Positions 7,505 to 16,820 of a stretch of 64,000 nt of DNA are shown piece after piece; within the stretch, counting starts at the first letter, position 1, and each line of letters opens with the position of its first letter. The notes under the pieces are model-generated. The model did not search any database. It saw only the letters and a program-made list of their open reading frames with translations, and was not told the origin of the DNA. The stretch covers positions 2,604,001 through 2,668,000 of the forward strand of contig NZ_FSRM01000002.1 in the NCBI RefSeq assembly GCF_900141745.1. The letters are read 5' to 3'. The translations under genes and the position numbers were made by a program. The stretch comes from Paraburkholderia phenazinium (GTDB lineage Bacteria > Pseudomonadota > Gammaproteobacteria > Burkholderiales > Burkholderiaceae).

Positions 7505-8440
7505 ATGAACCCTGAATTCGACGTGGATCTGTTGCGTACCTTCGTCGCCGTGGTCGAGACGGGTAGTTTCACGAAGGCCGCGGCGACCGTGCATCGCTCG
7601 CAGGCGGCGGTCAGCATGCAGATCAAAAGGCTCGAAAGCATGCTCGGCACGACGCTGTTCACGCGTGACACCCGCAACCTGGCGCTGACGCGGCCAGGCC
7701 ACACGCTGCTCGAATACGCGCGGCGGGTGATCGATCTGCATGAGGAAGCGTGGTCGGCGATCGTACGGCCCGAGGTGACTGGGCGGGTCGTGCTGGGGGC
7801 GCCAGACGATTACGTGTCGTCGTTGTTGTCGCCTGTGCTCAGGCGCTTTTCGAATCTGTACCCGCAGGTCGAGATCGAGATTGTCTGCGCGCAAAGCACG
7901 GCACTCGCGCCGATGCTGGCCGACAACAAGATCGACCTCGCATTCGTCACCCGCGATCGCAAACTGCGCGGCGAATTTGTGCGCAGTGAGCCGATGGTGT
8001 GGGTGGGGGCGTCGGAAGATACGCCGGTGCTGGCGGCCTCACCATTGCCGGTGGGCTTATACGAGCCGGGCTGTGTAGCCCGTACGCATACACTGGCTGC
8101 GCTCGATAAAGCGCGGATTCGTTACCGTGCCGCATACAGCAGCGCCAGTCTGCTTGGCCTCGTGGCGACCGTGGATGCCGGATTGGCAGTCATCGCGCTG
8201 ACTCGCTGCAGCGTGCCGACACGTCTTGCCATCCTCGGCGACGCGCATGGCCTGCCGAAGATCGAGCCGCTGGAAATCGTGGTGGCGCGCAGCGCCAAGT
8301 CGGACCGCCCGACCTGCGACTATCTCGCGGCGCAGATGATTCAGGATTTGTCGGTGCGCTCGCAGTCTCGCGCCTCGGTGGCTGCGCCATCTGCCTTGAC
8401 GCGCGAGGACCGCGCGGCGGACGTTCAGGCGCGGGCGTAG
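7505..8440 (+). CDS. LysR-family transcriptional regulator
   Basis: The 311-residue protein has the LysR winged helix at residues 1-65 (LLRTFVAVVETGSFTKAAATVHRSQ, AVSMQIKRLESMLGTTLF) and an effector domain starting near residue 90 (GRVVLGAPDDYVSSLL). It resembles the branch that controls divergent DMT exporters. The region after residue 280 is a low-complexity tail. Its 3' end overlaps the convergent ferric ATPase gene by 16 bases. The effector is unknown. Confidence 0.85.
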   Translation: MNPEFDVDLLRTFVAVVETGSFTKAAATVHRSQAAVSMQIKRLESMLGTTLFTRDTRNLALTRPGHTLLEYARRVIDLHEEAWSAIVRPEVTGRVVLGAPDDYVSSLLSPVLRRFSNLYPQVEIEIVCAQSTALAPMLADNKIDLAFVTRDRKLRGEFVRSEPMVWVGASEDTPVLAASPLPVGLYEPGCVARTHTLAALDKARIRYRAAYSSASLLGLVATVDAGLAVIALTRCSVPTRLAILGDAHGLPKIEPLEIVVARSAKSDRPTCDYLAAQMIQDLSVRSQSRASVAAPSALTREDRAADVQARA

Positions 8441-9483
8441 GCGGTCACGTCGCCGTCGATGGCGAGCCTCACGCGCTCGCCCGGTTGCGGTGTCCGGTAG
8501 CCCGGCACGCGGGCGCGCACCACCGTCCGCGCCGCCGACTGCAACTGCAGCGCAACGCCGGCATCCTGTCCCTGGAAGGTCACGTCCTGCACGATGGCAT
8601 CGAACGAAGCGGTCCCATCCGGCGTGGTTTCGTTCGCGCGCCACAGACGGATCTGTTCGGGGCGAACCATTACGTCGACAGCGCCGTCCCGTGCCGGCGC
8701 CGATAGCGTCAACTCACCCAATTCACACGTAACGCGATCACGGGCGGCAACCCCCTGCAGCAACACCGCCTCGCCGATAAACGAGGCGAGTTCGCGCGTC
8801 ACCGGACGACGGTAGATCATCTCCGGCGTATCGGTCTGGATCAGCTTGCCTTGCCACAGCACTGCGACTTCGTGGCCCAACGAGAGCGCCTCGGATTGAT
8901 CGTGCGTCACCAGCACCGCAGTGGCGCCGGCCGCGGCCAATGCGCTGGCCACCGCCTGGCGCGTTTCGAGGCGCAGGGCGGCATCGAGCGAGGAGAACGG
9001 TTCATCGAGCATCACAAGCGTCGGCGATGGCGCCAGCGCGCGCGCCAACGCCACCCGTTGCTGCTGACCACCGGAAAGCTGCTGCGGCGCGCGGTCGGCA
9101 AACGTCGCCGGCAGGCCCACGAGCTCGAGCAGTTCGGAGACGCGATGCCGGACGCGCCGTTGCGTGCGCGGCAGACCGAAGACGATATTGTCCGCCACTG
9201 ACAGATGCGGAAACAGCGCGCCTTCCTGCGGCACATAGCCGATGCGGCGCTGCTCCGACGGCACATGCAACGCATCGCCGACAACCCGCCGGCCGTCGAT
9301 TTCCACGCTACCGTGGTCCGCGCGTTCGAAGCCGCACAACACGCGCAGCAAGGTAGTTTTGCCGCTGCCGGACGGACCGAGCAGGGCGAGCAGCGTGCCG
9401 CGCTCGACGGACAGATCGATGCCGTGCAGCACCGGGTTGCCGTCGAACGATTTTTGCAGGCCGCAGATACGAAGGTCGCTCAT
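8425..9483 (-). CDS. Ferric iron ABC transporter ATP-binding protein (FbpC/FutC-like)
   Basis: The 352-residue ATPase shows Walker A GPSGSGKTT near residue 40, signature [15 protein letters not shown], Walker B TLVMLDEPFSSLD and H-loop VLVTHDQSEA, followed by a C-terminal TOBE-like regulatory domain from about residue 240. This architecture is typical of the Fe3+, spermidine/putrescine and sulfate importer group. The start MSDLRICGL was chosen over a longer frame that runs through the permease gene. It is last in the minus-strand set with permease and binding protein, and powers their import. Confidence 0.88.
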   Translation of the reverse strand: MSDLRICGLQKSFDGNPVLHGIDLSVERGTLLALLGPSGSGKTTLLRVLCGFERADHGSVEIDGRRVVGDALHVPSEQRRIGYVPQEGALFPHLSVADNIVFGLPRTQRRVRHRVSELLELVGLPATFADRAPQQLSGGQQQRVALARALAPSPTLVMLDEPFSSLDAALRLETRQAVASALAAAGATAVLVTHDQSEALSLGHEVAVLWQGKLIQTDTPEMIYRRPVTRELASFIGEAVLLQGVAARDRVTCELGELTLSAPARDGAVDVMVRPEQIRLWRANETTPDGTASFDAIVQDVTFQGQDAGVALQLQSAARTVVRARVPGYRTPQPGERVRLAIDGDVTAYARA

Positions 9484-9521
9484 GAAAATCCGATGGGGAA
9501 AGCGGTAGATTCCACGCAGTC

Positions 9522-11126
9522 TTAGCTGCGTTCGCCAAGCAGCGCCGAGCGGCCGAGCAGCGCAAACAGCAGGCCCGAGGCGCACAGCGAAATGCCTGTG
9601 AGCAGCGCCGCATAGGGCGCAGCAGCGGCGAAGGCCATGGTCGATGTGTCGGACCAGACCTGGGTGGCGAGCGTCTGGGTGCCGATGGGGGAGAGTAGCA
9701 GTGTGGCGTTGAGTTCGGTGACCACCGAGATGAACACCATCGAAGCCGCTGCACCCAGACCTGGCCCAGCCAGCGGCAATAGCACGCGAACCAGAGTTTG
9801 TCCCCAACCGAGACCGAGCGCACGCGCCGTCTCTTCGAGCCGCGGTTGCGCCTGCATCAGCGCAGCGCGCACACTCACCAGCGCGAGCGGCAGGAACAGG
9901 ATGGCATAAGTGATGATCAGCAGCGTGGTGCTTTGGTACAGCGGCTGCAACGCGTGCACGGCGAGTGAGACGACTGCCAGCGCAATCACGAGACCGGGAA
10001 TGCCCTGCGCCAGAAACACGGTGCGTTCGAACAGCGTGGCGAGGCGTCCCGGATAGCGCACCAGCAGGAACGCCAGCGGCACGATCAGCAGGGTGGTGAG
10101 GACGGCCGCACCGAGGCCGAAGCCGAGCGACGAAAGCGTCGAGTCGAGCAGCAATTCGGGCGAGACGTCGGCCGGCGTGACAGCGGCGGCGCCGGGCTGC
10201 GTGAGCCAGTAGCCGATCATGCCGAGCGGCACGCCGAGCGTGGCGACGGTCAGCGCGGTAAAGCCAGCAACCACCAGCCAGCGCCAGAAGCCGAGGTCAT
10301 AGCGCAGCACCGCGCGGCGCGTGCCGCGATCGACGCGTTCGTAACGCGCGGCCCCGCGTACGCGGAATTCGAAGGCCAGCACAACGAGACACATCACGAT
10401 CAGCAGACAGGCCAGCAGCGATGCGCCGGGGCCGTCGAAACTCGTGCGATATTCGGCGTAGATCTCGGTTGTGAAGGTGCGAAAACGCAGCAGCGTGAAC
10501 GCGCCGAATTCGGACATCACACCGAGCGCGACCAGCAGCATGCCGCCGAGCAGAGCAGGGCGCAGTTGCGGCAGGATCACGCGAAAGAAAGTGTTCCAGC
10601 GGCCACAGCCGAGCGAGCGGGCGCTTTCTTCGAGAGCCGGGTCCATGCTGCGCAAGGCAGCTGCGACCGGCAGATAGACCAGCGGAAAATACGCGGACGT
10701 AATGACCAGCAACGCGCCGTTGAAGTCCTGCAGATCGAGACTGAACGATACCCACGCATAGCTCGTGATGAACGGCGGCATCGCGAGCGGCGCGGCCATC
10801 GCCACGGCCCAGAAGCGGCGGCCGGGCAGGCGGGTGCGTTCGATAAACCAGGCCGCAGCTGTACCGATCACAGCGCAGGCCAAAGTGGCCGACACCGTGA
10901 TCATCAACGTATTCACAAGCAGCTCGCCGACGAGCGGCCGGAACACCAGTTCGGCCGCCTCGGCGAAGCCAAAACTTGCCGCCCGCCACACGGTGAACGC
11001 GAGCGGCAACAACACCAGCAGAGCACTGACCGCGGCAGCAGCAAACAGACCACCAGGCGCGCGCTTGCGCGCACGCGCCGGTTCAGGGACAACAGCCGGC
11101 GCTGCGGCTGACACGGCGTCGCTCAT
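9522..11126 (-). CDS. Ferric iron ABC transporter permease, fused double permease (FbpB-like)
   Basis: This 534-residue protein has two binding-protein-dependent permease domains in one chain, about 12 membrane helices. Each domain carries the EAA loop that contacts the ATPase: EESARSLGCGRWNTFFRVILPQLRPALLGG near residue 180 and EETARALGLGWGQTLVRVLLPLAGPGLGA near residue 440. Fused permeases of this kind are characteristic of FbpB/FutB/SfuB ferric importers. The start codon abuts the stop codon of the binding-protein gene exactly, so the genes are co-translated. Confidence 0.9.
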   Translation of the reverse strand: MSDAVSAAAPAVVPEPARARKRAPGGLFAAAAVSALLVLLPLAFTVWRAASFGFAEAAELVFRPLVGELLVNTLMITVSATLACAVIGTAAAWFIERTRLPGRRFWAVAMAAPLAMPPFITSYAWVSFSLDLQDFNGALLVITSAYFPLVYLPVAAALRSMDPALEESARSLGCGRWNTFFRVILPQLRPALLGGMLLVALGVMSEFGAFTLLRFRTFTTEIYAEYRTSFDGPGASLLACLLIVMCLVVLAFEFRVRGAARYERVDRGTRRAVLRYDLGFWRWLVVAGFTALTVATLGVPLGMIGYWLTQPGAAAVTPADVSPELLLDSTLSSLGFGLGAAVLTTLLIVPLAFLLVRYPGRLATLFERTVFLAQGIPGLVIALAVVSLAVHALQPLYQSTTLLIITYAILFLPLALVSVRAALMQAQPRLEETARALGLGWGQTLVRVLLPLAGPGLGAAASMVFISVVTELNATLLLSPIGTQTLATQVWSDTSTMAFAAAAPYAALLTGISLCASGLLFALLGRSALLGERS

Positions 11127-12158
11127 TTACAGCAGTCCGGCCTGGCGCAGCAGCTTGCCAGCCTGGCTGTCGTCGCCGAGTTGCTGCACGGTCAGCGTCG
11201 GCGGGCTCAGTTCGTTGAACGGCTTGAGGATCGGGTCCGGAGCCACGCCGTTATGCAACGGGTACTCGAAGTCGACATGGCCCTTCGCCATCAGATCCTG
11301 AGCGCGTTCGCTGACCAGATAGGCCAGGAACTTCTGCGCGCCTTCCGCGTTGTGCGCCGACTTCAGCACTGCTGCGCCCGAGACGTTGACGAGTGCACCG
11401 GCGTCGCCGTTCGTGAAGTGATAAAGCGCGCTACGGGTGGACTTGTCGCCGATTTCGGCATGCAGACGCGCCCAGTAGTAGTTGTTGATGAGGCCGGTTG
11501 CAACCGCGCCGCGATTCACCGCCGCCACCACGCCTTCGTCGTCGTCGAAGATCTGCGAGTTGGCCTTCAGGCCCTTCAGCCAGTCGAGCGTCTGCGCTTC
11601 GCCCTTCAGCGCGATCACGGCGCTCACGAGCGGCAGGAAGTCGCCGTCGCTCGGGGCAATGCCGACCTTGCCTTTCCATTCCGGCTTGGCCAGATCGAAC
11701 AGCGATTGCGGCAACTGGCTCGGCTGAACCTTGTTCGTGTTGTAAGCCAGCACGTTTTCGCGTGCGGTCACGCCAACCCAAACGCCGGTCGGCGAATCGA
11801 AGCGTGCCGGCACGGCCGCGAGGGTCGACGCATCGACCTTGCCGAGCAGCCCCTTTTCCTCGAGCAGCATCAGTTCGGGCGAGTTTTCCGTGAAGTACAC
11901 GTCAGCCGGCGACGCCGCGCCTTCTGCAACGAGCTGGGCAGCCAGTGCCGGGCCTTCGCCGGTGCGGATCTTGACGGAGATGCCGGATTGATTCTGGAAG
12001 TCCTTCGCGAGCGCGTTGACCACCTGCTCGTGCTGCGCGCTATAGAGCGTGATCGATTCAGCGTGGGCGGCGAGCGGCGCTGCGCTCAACGTCGCCAACA
12101 GAAGAGCCGCCGCGCCGCTGATTGCGCGGACACGGTTGCCAAGCCAGGAATGAGTCAT
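11127..12158 (-). CDS. Periplasmic ferric iron-binding protein (FbpA/FutA-like)
   Basis: The 343-residue protein has a signal peptide ending near AAHA-ES (residue 33) and a type-II periplasmic binding fold beginning ITLYSAQHEQVV. The adjacent tyrosines in LINNYYWARL match the pair that coordinates Fe3+ in FbpA/FutA proteins. It delivers ferric ion to the fused permease gene directly downstream. A 152-base gap separates it from efeB, so it may have an extra promoter; an AAAGGAA ribosome site precedes the ATG. Confidence 0.88.
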   Translation of the reverse strand: MTHSWLGNRVRAISGAAALLLATLSAAPLAAHAESITLYSAQHEQVVNALAKDFQNQSGISVKIRTGEGPALAAQLVAEGAASPADVYFTENSPELMLLEEKGLLGKVDASTLAAVPARFDSPTGVWVGVTARENVLAYNTNKVQPSQLPQSLFDLAKPEWKGKVGIAPSDGDFLPLVSAVIALKGEAQTLDWLKGLKANSQIFDDDEGVVAAVNRGAVATGLINNYYWARLHAEIGDKSTRSALYHFTNGDAGALVNVSGAAVLKSAHNAEGAQKFLAYLVSERAQDLMAKGHVDFEYPLHNGVAPDPILKPFNELSPPTLTVQQLGDDSQAGKLLRQAGLL

Positions 12159-12310
12159 GATTCAGAATTCCTTTTGTGATGGTATTTGATCTTTGTTCAT
12201 ACGCGGCGCGCCGCGAGCGACACCGTTGCGGGTGCCGGTCGCGGCGCGAGTGGTGGTCCCGCGCATCCAGCCAAATCTGCTTCATGAGAGCCGCGTGTGG
12301 CTTTCACTGC

Positions 12311-13609
12311 TTACGTTTCGAACAGCCCAGCGCCGATGTACGAACCGGGCTTCGCTCCCGGCGGACAGGCAAACACCGCGCTGCCGACGTGCGTCGTGAA
12401 CTGGTTCATCATGTCGAACTTCGAGAGCTTCTCGTTGATCGGGATGAAGCCGGTACGTGGATCGCCCTGATACGCGATAAAAATCAGGCCTGCGTCGTAC
12501 TCGGTTTCCTGGCGCCATGGCGGCCAGCGCTCGATGTAGAAATTCGAGCCGTCGTTGTACGAATACGAGCGGCGCAGAATCTGCGCGCCGTTGTTGGTGG
12601 CCTGGTTCGACAGGCGGACGTGCGAGTTTTCCGGAATGACCGGATTGCCGTCCTTGTCCTGGGCGTCGAGATCGAGCGGCTCGAATTCGTTCTTCTTGCC
12701 GATCGGCGCACCGCTGTACTTGTGACGGCCGAACACCTGCTCCTGGAAATCCTCTTCCGTCATGTCCCAGTGTTCGAGCGTGATTCGGATACGGCGCACG
12801 ACGCTATACGAGCCGCCTTGCATCCATGCGGCATCCTTGCCGTCAGCCCAGACAAACTGGTTCATCAGCTCAGGCTTCTTGATAGACGGGTTGTTGGTGC
12901 CGTCCTTGAAGCCCATCAGGTTGCGCGGCGTCTGGCCGCGCGGACCCGACACGAAGCCGGCCTGCCCCCAGCGCATCGTCGCCGCGCCGTAGCACTGGCG
13001 CACCAGTTGGCGCACCGCATGGAAGGCTACTTGCGCGTCGTTCGCACAGGCCTGAATGAACAGGTCGCCGCCGGTCTTTTCCGGAATCAGCTGGTCGCCG
13101 TTGAAGCGCGGTAGATCGACGAGCGCAGCAGGGCGCCGATCGGCGATGCCGTATCGGTCCTTGCCGCCCGAGGTGAAGAGTCCAGGGCCGAAGCCGAAGG
13201 TCACCGTCAGGCCGGCCGCACCGAGGCCGAGCACGTCGCCGGAATCCGGCGCGGCCTTGCCGTCGGGGCCGGGCAGCGCGCCCGCGGGTTGCCCTTGGGT
13301 CATGCGCGCGGCCGAGTCGGTCCACGTGCGCAGCAGGGCAATCACATCTTCGCGCTTGGTCGTGGTGAGATCGAGTGCTGCGACGTAGATATGCGCCTGC
13401 TGCGGCGTGACGATGCCGCTCTGATGCTCGCCGAAGAACGGTTCGACCGCGAGGTACGGATCGGCGGCGTGCGGCGCTTGCGACTTGTTGAGCGCGGCGT
13501 GGGCGACGCCGGTCGCACCCAGGCTTGCGCCTGCGGCGACCGCCGCCCCCCCCGCTTTCAGAAAACCGCGCCGGGCAGGCCGCTTGGGGGGATTTGTATC
13601 GTTGGCCAT
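12311..13609 (-). CDS. efeB: Tat-exported Dyp-type heme peroxidase, EfeB-like
   Basis: The 432-residue protein starts with a twin-arginine signal (RRGFLKAGGAA, cleavage near AHA at about 39) and contains the Dyp signature GFKDGTNNP, plus the C-terminal GSAVFACPPGAKPG. EfeB proteins are periplasmic heme peroxidases of the EfeUOB iron system, proposed to oxidise ferrous iron or act on heme. Here no EfeU or EfeO is present; the gene stands between a beta-propeller gene (2 bases upstream) and an Fbp-type importer. Producing ferric ion for FbpA in the periplasm is a coherent inference. Confidence 0.9.
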   Translation of the reverse strand: MANDTNPPKRPARRGFLKAGGAAVAAGASLGATGVAHAALNKSQAPHAADPYLAVEPFFGEHQSGIVTPQQAHIYVAALDLTTTKREDVIALLRTWTDSAARMTQGQPAGALPGPDGKAAPDSGDVLGLGAAGLTVTFGFGPGLFTSGGKDRYGIADRRPAALVDLPRFNGDQLIPEKTGGDLFIQACANDAQVAFHAVRQLVRQCYGAATMRWGQAGFVSGPRGQTPRNLMGFKDGTNNPSIKKPELMNQFVWADGKDAAWMQGGSYSVVRRIRITLEHWDMTEEDFQEQVFGRHKYSGAPIGKKNEFEPLDLDAQDKDGNPVIPENSHVRLSNQATNNGAQILRRSYSYNDGSNFYIERWPPWRQETEYDAGLIFIAYQGDPRTGFIPINEKLSKFDMMNQFTTHVGSAVFACPPGAKPGSYIGAGLFET

Positions 13610-13611
13610 GA

Positions 13612-14778
13612 TTACTTCGCCAGTACCAAAGTGTTCACGTCGTCTTGCACGTAGTAAAAGCCATCGCCGGCCGGCGTCATGACGATGCCGAACAGGTCGC
13701 CGTTACCCGGGGGCGATTGCGCCTTGTCGGTGTCGATCCAGCGTGCGTAGATCTGCTTGCCGGTGGCGGGATCGATCTCGACGACCTGGCCGTTCAGCGC
13801 GTTCGTCACCAGCAGGTGGTTGTTCGGCGCCACGACCATTGCGAGCGGTCGGTGCAGCAGTCCGTCGGCGGTCAGCTGGCGGCCGACACCGGCGCTGGTG
13901 TCGCGCGTCATCGGATCTTCGATTGCGTTGACACGATTGCCGATAGCGTCCGAGACGTACAGCAGCTTCTGGTCGGGCGAGAGCGCGAGGCCCGTCGGTC
14001 CGATCAGGAACACGCCCTTGTCGGCCTGCGCGCCAAAGCCGCTGCCGACTACCGTTTCGCTCTTCACGACCGGCGGCTTGCCTTCGGGAATATCGAGTTC
14101 GAGACGCAGTACCGTCGCCTGCTTGAACACCGGCGGTTCGCCGTCCGGGCCGACCGCGGTTGCAGCACCCACGCCGAAGCCCGCGTTACTCACGAACAGG
14201 GTGGCGCTATTGCCGTTGTCGACAACCGCCATGTTGCCCCAGGGGTCGTTGATGTTCGGGCTGGAGATCGTCGAGACGATCTTGCCTTGCGGATCCAGCA
14301 CGATCAGGCAGCCGGCGCCCTTGGTGCCGGTGGTGCCGTCATTGCTCGGCGTGCTGCCGACGATGACCCAGCCCGACTTCAGCATGGTCATTGCCGTCGA
14401 CAGACCGACGCCGCCCGGGCATTCCTTCAGGTCGCGCGGAATCACCGCGAACAGCGACATCTGCCTCGTGTCCGGGTGGTAATCGACGATCGTGCTGCCG
14501 GTGCCCTGCAGGTTGGTCGAGTTGTTGAAATTGTCGACGAGCACGTCGTCTTTTTTCACCGTGCCGGCCGTAACCGGCGCGACCACGATCGCGTACGGAT
14601 TCTGGTCGCCGTTGTCGGGCACCGTGTTGATGAGCGTAGTGTGCTTGTGGACCGTCTCGAGGAATCCTTGCGGATCGGCGTACGCGGTGCCGGCCGCGAC
14701 CAGCGCAACGGCGCTCGCCGCTGCTGCCATCAGTGCCCGCGTAGCGCGTGGCAAATACTTGCGCCTGGGGTAGTTCAT
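13612..14778 (-). CDS. Secreted YncE/NHL-type beta-propeller protein
   Basis: The 388-residue product has a signal peptide (ALMAAAASAVALVAAGTAYA, cleavage near residue 34) and repeated propeller blades such as GLALSPDQKLLYVSDAIGNRV, AMVVAPNNHLLVTNALNGQVVEID and VVDNGNSATLFVSNAG. No catalytic site is recognisable; such periplasmic propellers often act as binding scaffolds. It lies 2 bases upstream of efeB and 78 bases after the porin gene, so it is part of the iron-regulated set. Its role there, perhaps docking or metal/heme binding, is unknown. Confidence 0.8.
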   Translation of the reverse strand: MNYPRRKYLPRATRALMAAAASAVALVAAGTAYADPQGFLETVHKHTTLINTVPDNGDQNPYAIVVAPVTAGTVKKDDVLVDNFNNSTNLQGTGSTIVDYHPDTRQMSLFAVIPRDLKECPGGVGLSTAMTMLKSGWVIVGSTPSNDGTTGTKGAGCLIVLDPQGKIVSTISSPNINDPWGNMAVVDNGNSATLFVSNAGFGVGAATAVGPDGEPPVFKQATVLRLELDIPEGKPPVVKSETVVGSGFGAQADKGVFLIGPTGLALSPDQKLLYVSDAIGNRVNAIEDPMTRDTSAGVGRQLTADGLLHRPLAMVVAPNNHLLVTNALNGQVVEIDPATGKQIYARWIDTDKAQSPPGNGDLFGIVMTPAGDGFYYVQDDVNTLVLAK

Positions 14779-14856
14779 GCTTGAGCCTCCGTGCCTGCGC
14801 ACAAAGCGTTGAATGCGGTCATGATCGAAAGCATAGTGTCTGGGTTATGAAAGCGG

Positions 14857-16383
14857 TCAGAACGTGATGTTGGTGCGCACGCCGACGACCAGCGTGTTAC
14901 GCAGCGGCTGGGTCGGATCCACCGGATTCTGGCCGGCGCCGGCGTTGAACGTGTATTGCGCGTCAGCCTGGATCTGCCACCACGGATTGACCTGATACTG
15001 ATAGGTCGCCTCCAGCGTGGTTTCCTGGGTGCGCACGCCGTACGGGCCGCCGCTGAACAGGCGGTTTTGCAGATCGAGATTTTCAACGCTGTTGCTGACC
15101 TTGATGTACGTCAGCGCGAGACCCACCGTGTCGTTGTCGCGGCCGGGAAGCGGATCCTTCATTACCACGCCGAGGTTGGCCGCGAAGCTAACGAGGTTGC
15201 GGTCGCCCGGCGCGCCCATCACGCGTGCAAACACATTGATGGCGCGTGGCTCGTCCGGATCGGGGCGCCAGACCATCTGGTCGGCCACGGCGTAGAAGCT
15301 GTAGTCGCCGCGATGCTGCGCGGCAATCCCCGTCGAGTTCGGGTTAGCCAGCGACAAGCCGGTGGTGTCGTAATACTCGTCGGCGAAGCTTTCGGTGTTG
15401 TACCAGAAGCCGATCTTGTAGCTGCCGGGCAGGCCGCTGTGACCGGCGCTGACCATTTCTCCATCGCCCGGCTGGTTCAGCGCGTACTGCAGTTCGCCGA
15501 TATAGAGTGCGCCGTTGTGCAGGTTGAAATTCGTGCCGCTGATGTTGTTCGGATTGTTGCCGAGCGGATCGGCGTCGAACACGCCCGCGAGTGCGGTCAC
15601 CGCCGGCGAGAGCTGGCCACGCACGCGCACGCCGAGATCCGAAAGCGGATACGCCGGGCCGCCCGAGGGCAAGTCGTACGACGGCAGGGCAGGCCAGCCG
15701 AACATCGTGTTGACGAACAGGCCCGCGCTCTGGCTGCCGATGAATTCCTGGTCGAGACTCTGCTGCCCGACCTTGACGTCCATCTTGTTGTTCAGGAAGG
15801 ATTGCTGGTACCACAGCTCCCACAGACGCGTCGTATCCTGGGCTTCGATCCCGCTCGCGGTGTTCAGCGTGCCGAGATTGTCCGCGCTCAGGTTCTGACC
15901 GTGGATGTTCAGTGCGCTGACGTTGAAAAGGCCGCCCTGCAGACCAAATGCCTTCTTCGTATCGACCTGGACCGTGGCCGTGGTCAGGCCGTCATAGGTG
16001 CCGCCGGTGTTCAGGCCGCCGCGCGCGTTGTAGAGGTATTCGCTGGTCTCGGTGAGGGCGAACGTGATGCCGTACTTGCCGAGCCAGGGACGCAGGCCGC
16101 CGATGTCGCCGAGCAGGTTGCCCCGGTTCCACACGCCGGTCCATTGGCTCGTGGGCTTTGCCTGAATGCTCAGGTCGGCCTCGGGCGCGTCGTTCGGCGT
16201 GGCGTCGGGGTTGGTCTCGGCCATCGCGGTGGCGGCCGTCAAAGAGGCCCATGCGAATGCCGTGTAAAGTGCCATGCGACGCATCGAGGGCAAACCTGGC
16301 GAGCGTACGGCGCGACCGCGCGGCGTGGCATTCCTGAACAGACGTACGCTTGACGCGAGTCCGGTGGGCTGGGCGAACTTCAT
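14857..16383 (-). CDS. OprB-family outer-membrane porin
   Basis: The 508-residue precursor has an unusually long leader: basic residues 1-36 before the hydrophobic core MALYTAFAWASLTAATAMA, with cleavage near residue 54. The start is supported by AAGGA six bases before the ATG. The mature part shows OprB features (TSQWTGVWNRGNLLGDIGGLRPWLGKYGI) and alternating beta strands ending in a terminal phenylalanine (VVGVRTNITF). OprB proteins are usually carbohydrate-selective, but here it leads an iron-uptake set behind a Fur-like site, suggesting a different cargo. Confidence 0.85.
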   Translation of the reverse strand: MKFAQPTGLASSVRLFRNATPRGRAVRSPGLPSMRRMALYTAFAWASLTAATAMAETNPDATPNDAPEADLSIQAKPTSQWTGVWNRGNLLGDIGGLRPWLGKYGITFALTETSEYLYNARGGLNTGGTYDGLTTATVQVDTKKAFGLQGGLFNVSALNIHGQNLSADNLGTLNTASGIEAQDTTRLWELWYQQSFLNNKMDVKVGQQSLDQEFIGSQSAGLFVNTMFGWPALPSYDLPSGGPAYPLSDLGVRVRGQLSPAVTALAGVFDADPLGNNPNNISGTNFNLHNGALYIGELQYALNQPGDGEMVSAGHSGLPGSYKIGFWYNTESFADEYYDTTGLSLANPNSTGIAAQHRGDYSFYAVADQMVWRPDPDEPRAINVFARVMGAPGDRNLVSFAANLGVVMKDPLPGRDNDTVGLALTYIKVSNSVENLDLQNRLFSGGPYGVRTQETTLEATYQYQVNPWWQIQADAQYTFNAGAGQNPVDPTQPLRNTLVVGVRTNITF

Positions 16384-16497
16384 CGAAATCCTTATTGTGT
16401 TGTATCGACTGTTCCGGCTATTTGCAGCGAGTGTCGATAGCCGGACTTTCCGCGCATTGCCGCTGCGGGTCGCGACGCCTCAGACAGCAATGCCGAG

Positions 16498-16526
16498 ATC
16501 GTACGCATGCGGAATAGGTGCGTCAA
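16498..16526 (-). promoter_or_regulatory. Sigma-70 promoter of the porin-efeB-fbp set
   Basis: On the minus strand TTGACG (16526 to 16521) and TACGAT (16503 to 16498) are separated by exactly 17 bases. Transcription would start near 16491, giving a leader of about 108 bases before the porin ATG. Confidence 0.6.
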
Positions 16527-16529
16527 TAC

Positions 16530-16550
16530 AAATGAGAACGATTCGCAACA
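16530..16550. promoter_or_regulatory. Fur-box-like site upstream of the porin promoter
   Basis: AAATGAGAACGATTCGCAAC resembles the Fur sites seen in Burkholderia-type genomes, built from NATWAT-like hexamers around a GAACGATTC centre. It lies immediately upstream of the -35 of the porin promoter, so iron-dependent control of the whole set is likely. The rest of the 437-base gap up to 16821 is AT-rich toward the N-acetyltransferase gene (TATGTAATTATTTTGTATGC at about 16626) and probably holds that gene's promoter. Confidence 0.6.
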
Positions 16551-16820
16551 ATATTACTGAGGTGTAATTCGAATTTTTACGGTTGCCGGAATTTATTTGA
16601 GGCTTTGTTATTTATAAGTAAACTATATGTAATTATTTTGTATGCTATTTGGGGCCTTTGATTTCGATCTACGTTCGTTGTGCATACCGCTTGTCAGCGG
16701 CTTGTCGCATGCGTCGCTCAACCTGTCACAACTGTCCGGCGGCGCCGTTCGCGTCGAGCCGTAAACGTTCGCGTCCCGCAGGCCGCTTCAGTCGTTCCAA
16801 CCGTTCCAGGATTCACTTTC

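Noticed and set aside
14956-16353. A 465-codon plus-strand open frame opposite the OprB gene
   Set aside because: The opposite strand encodes a convincing porin with signal peptide and terminal Phe; the composition of this frame is that of an antisense shadow.
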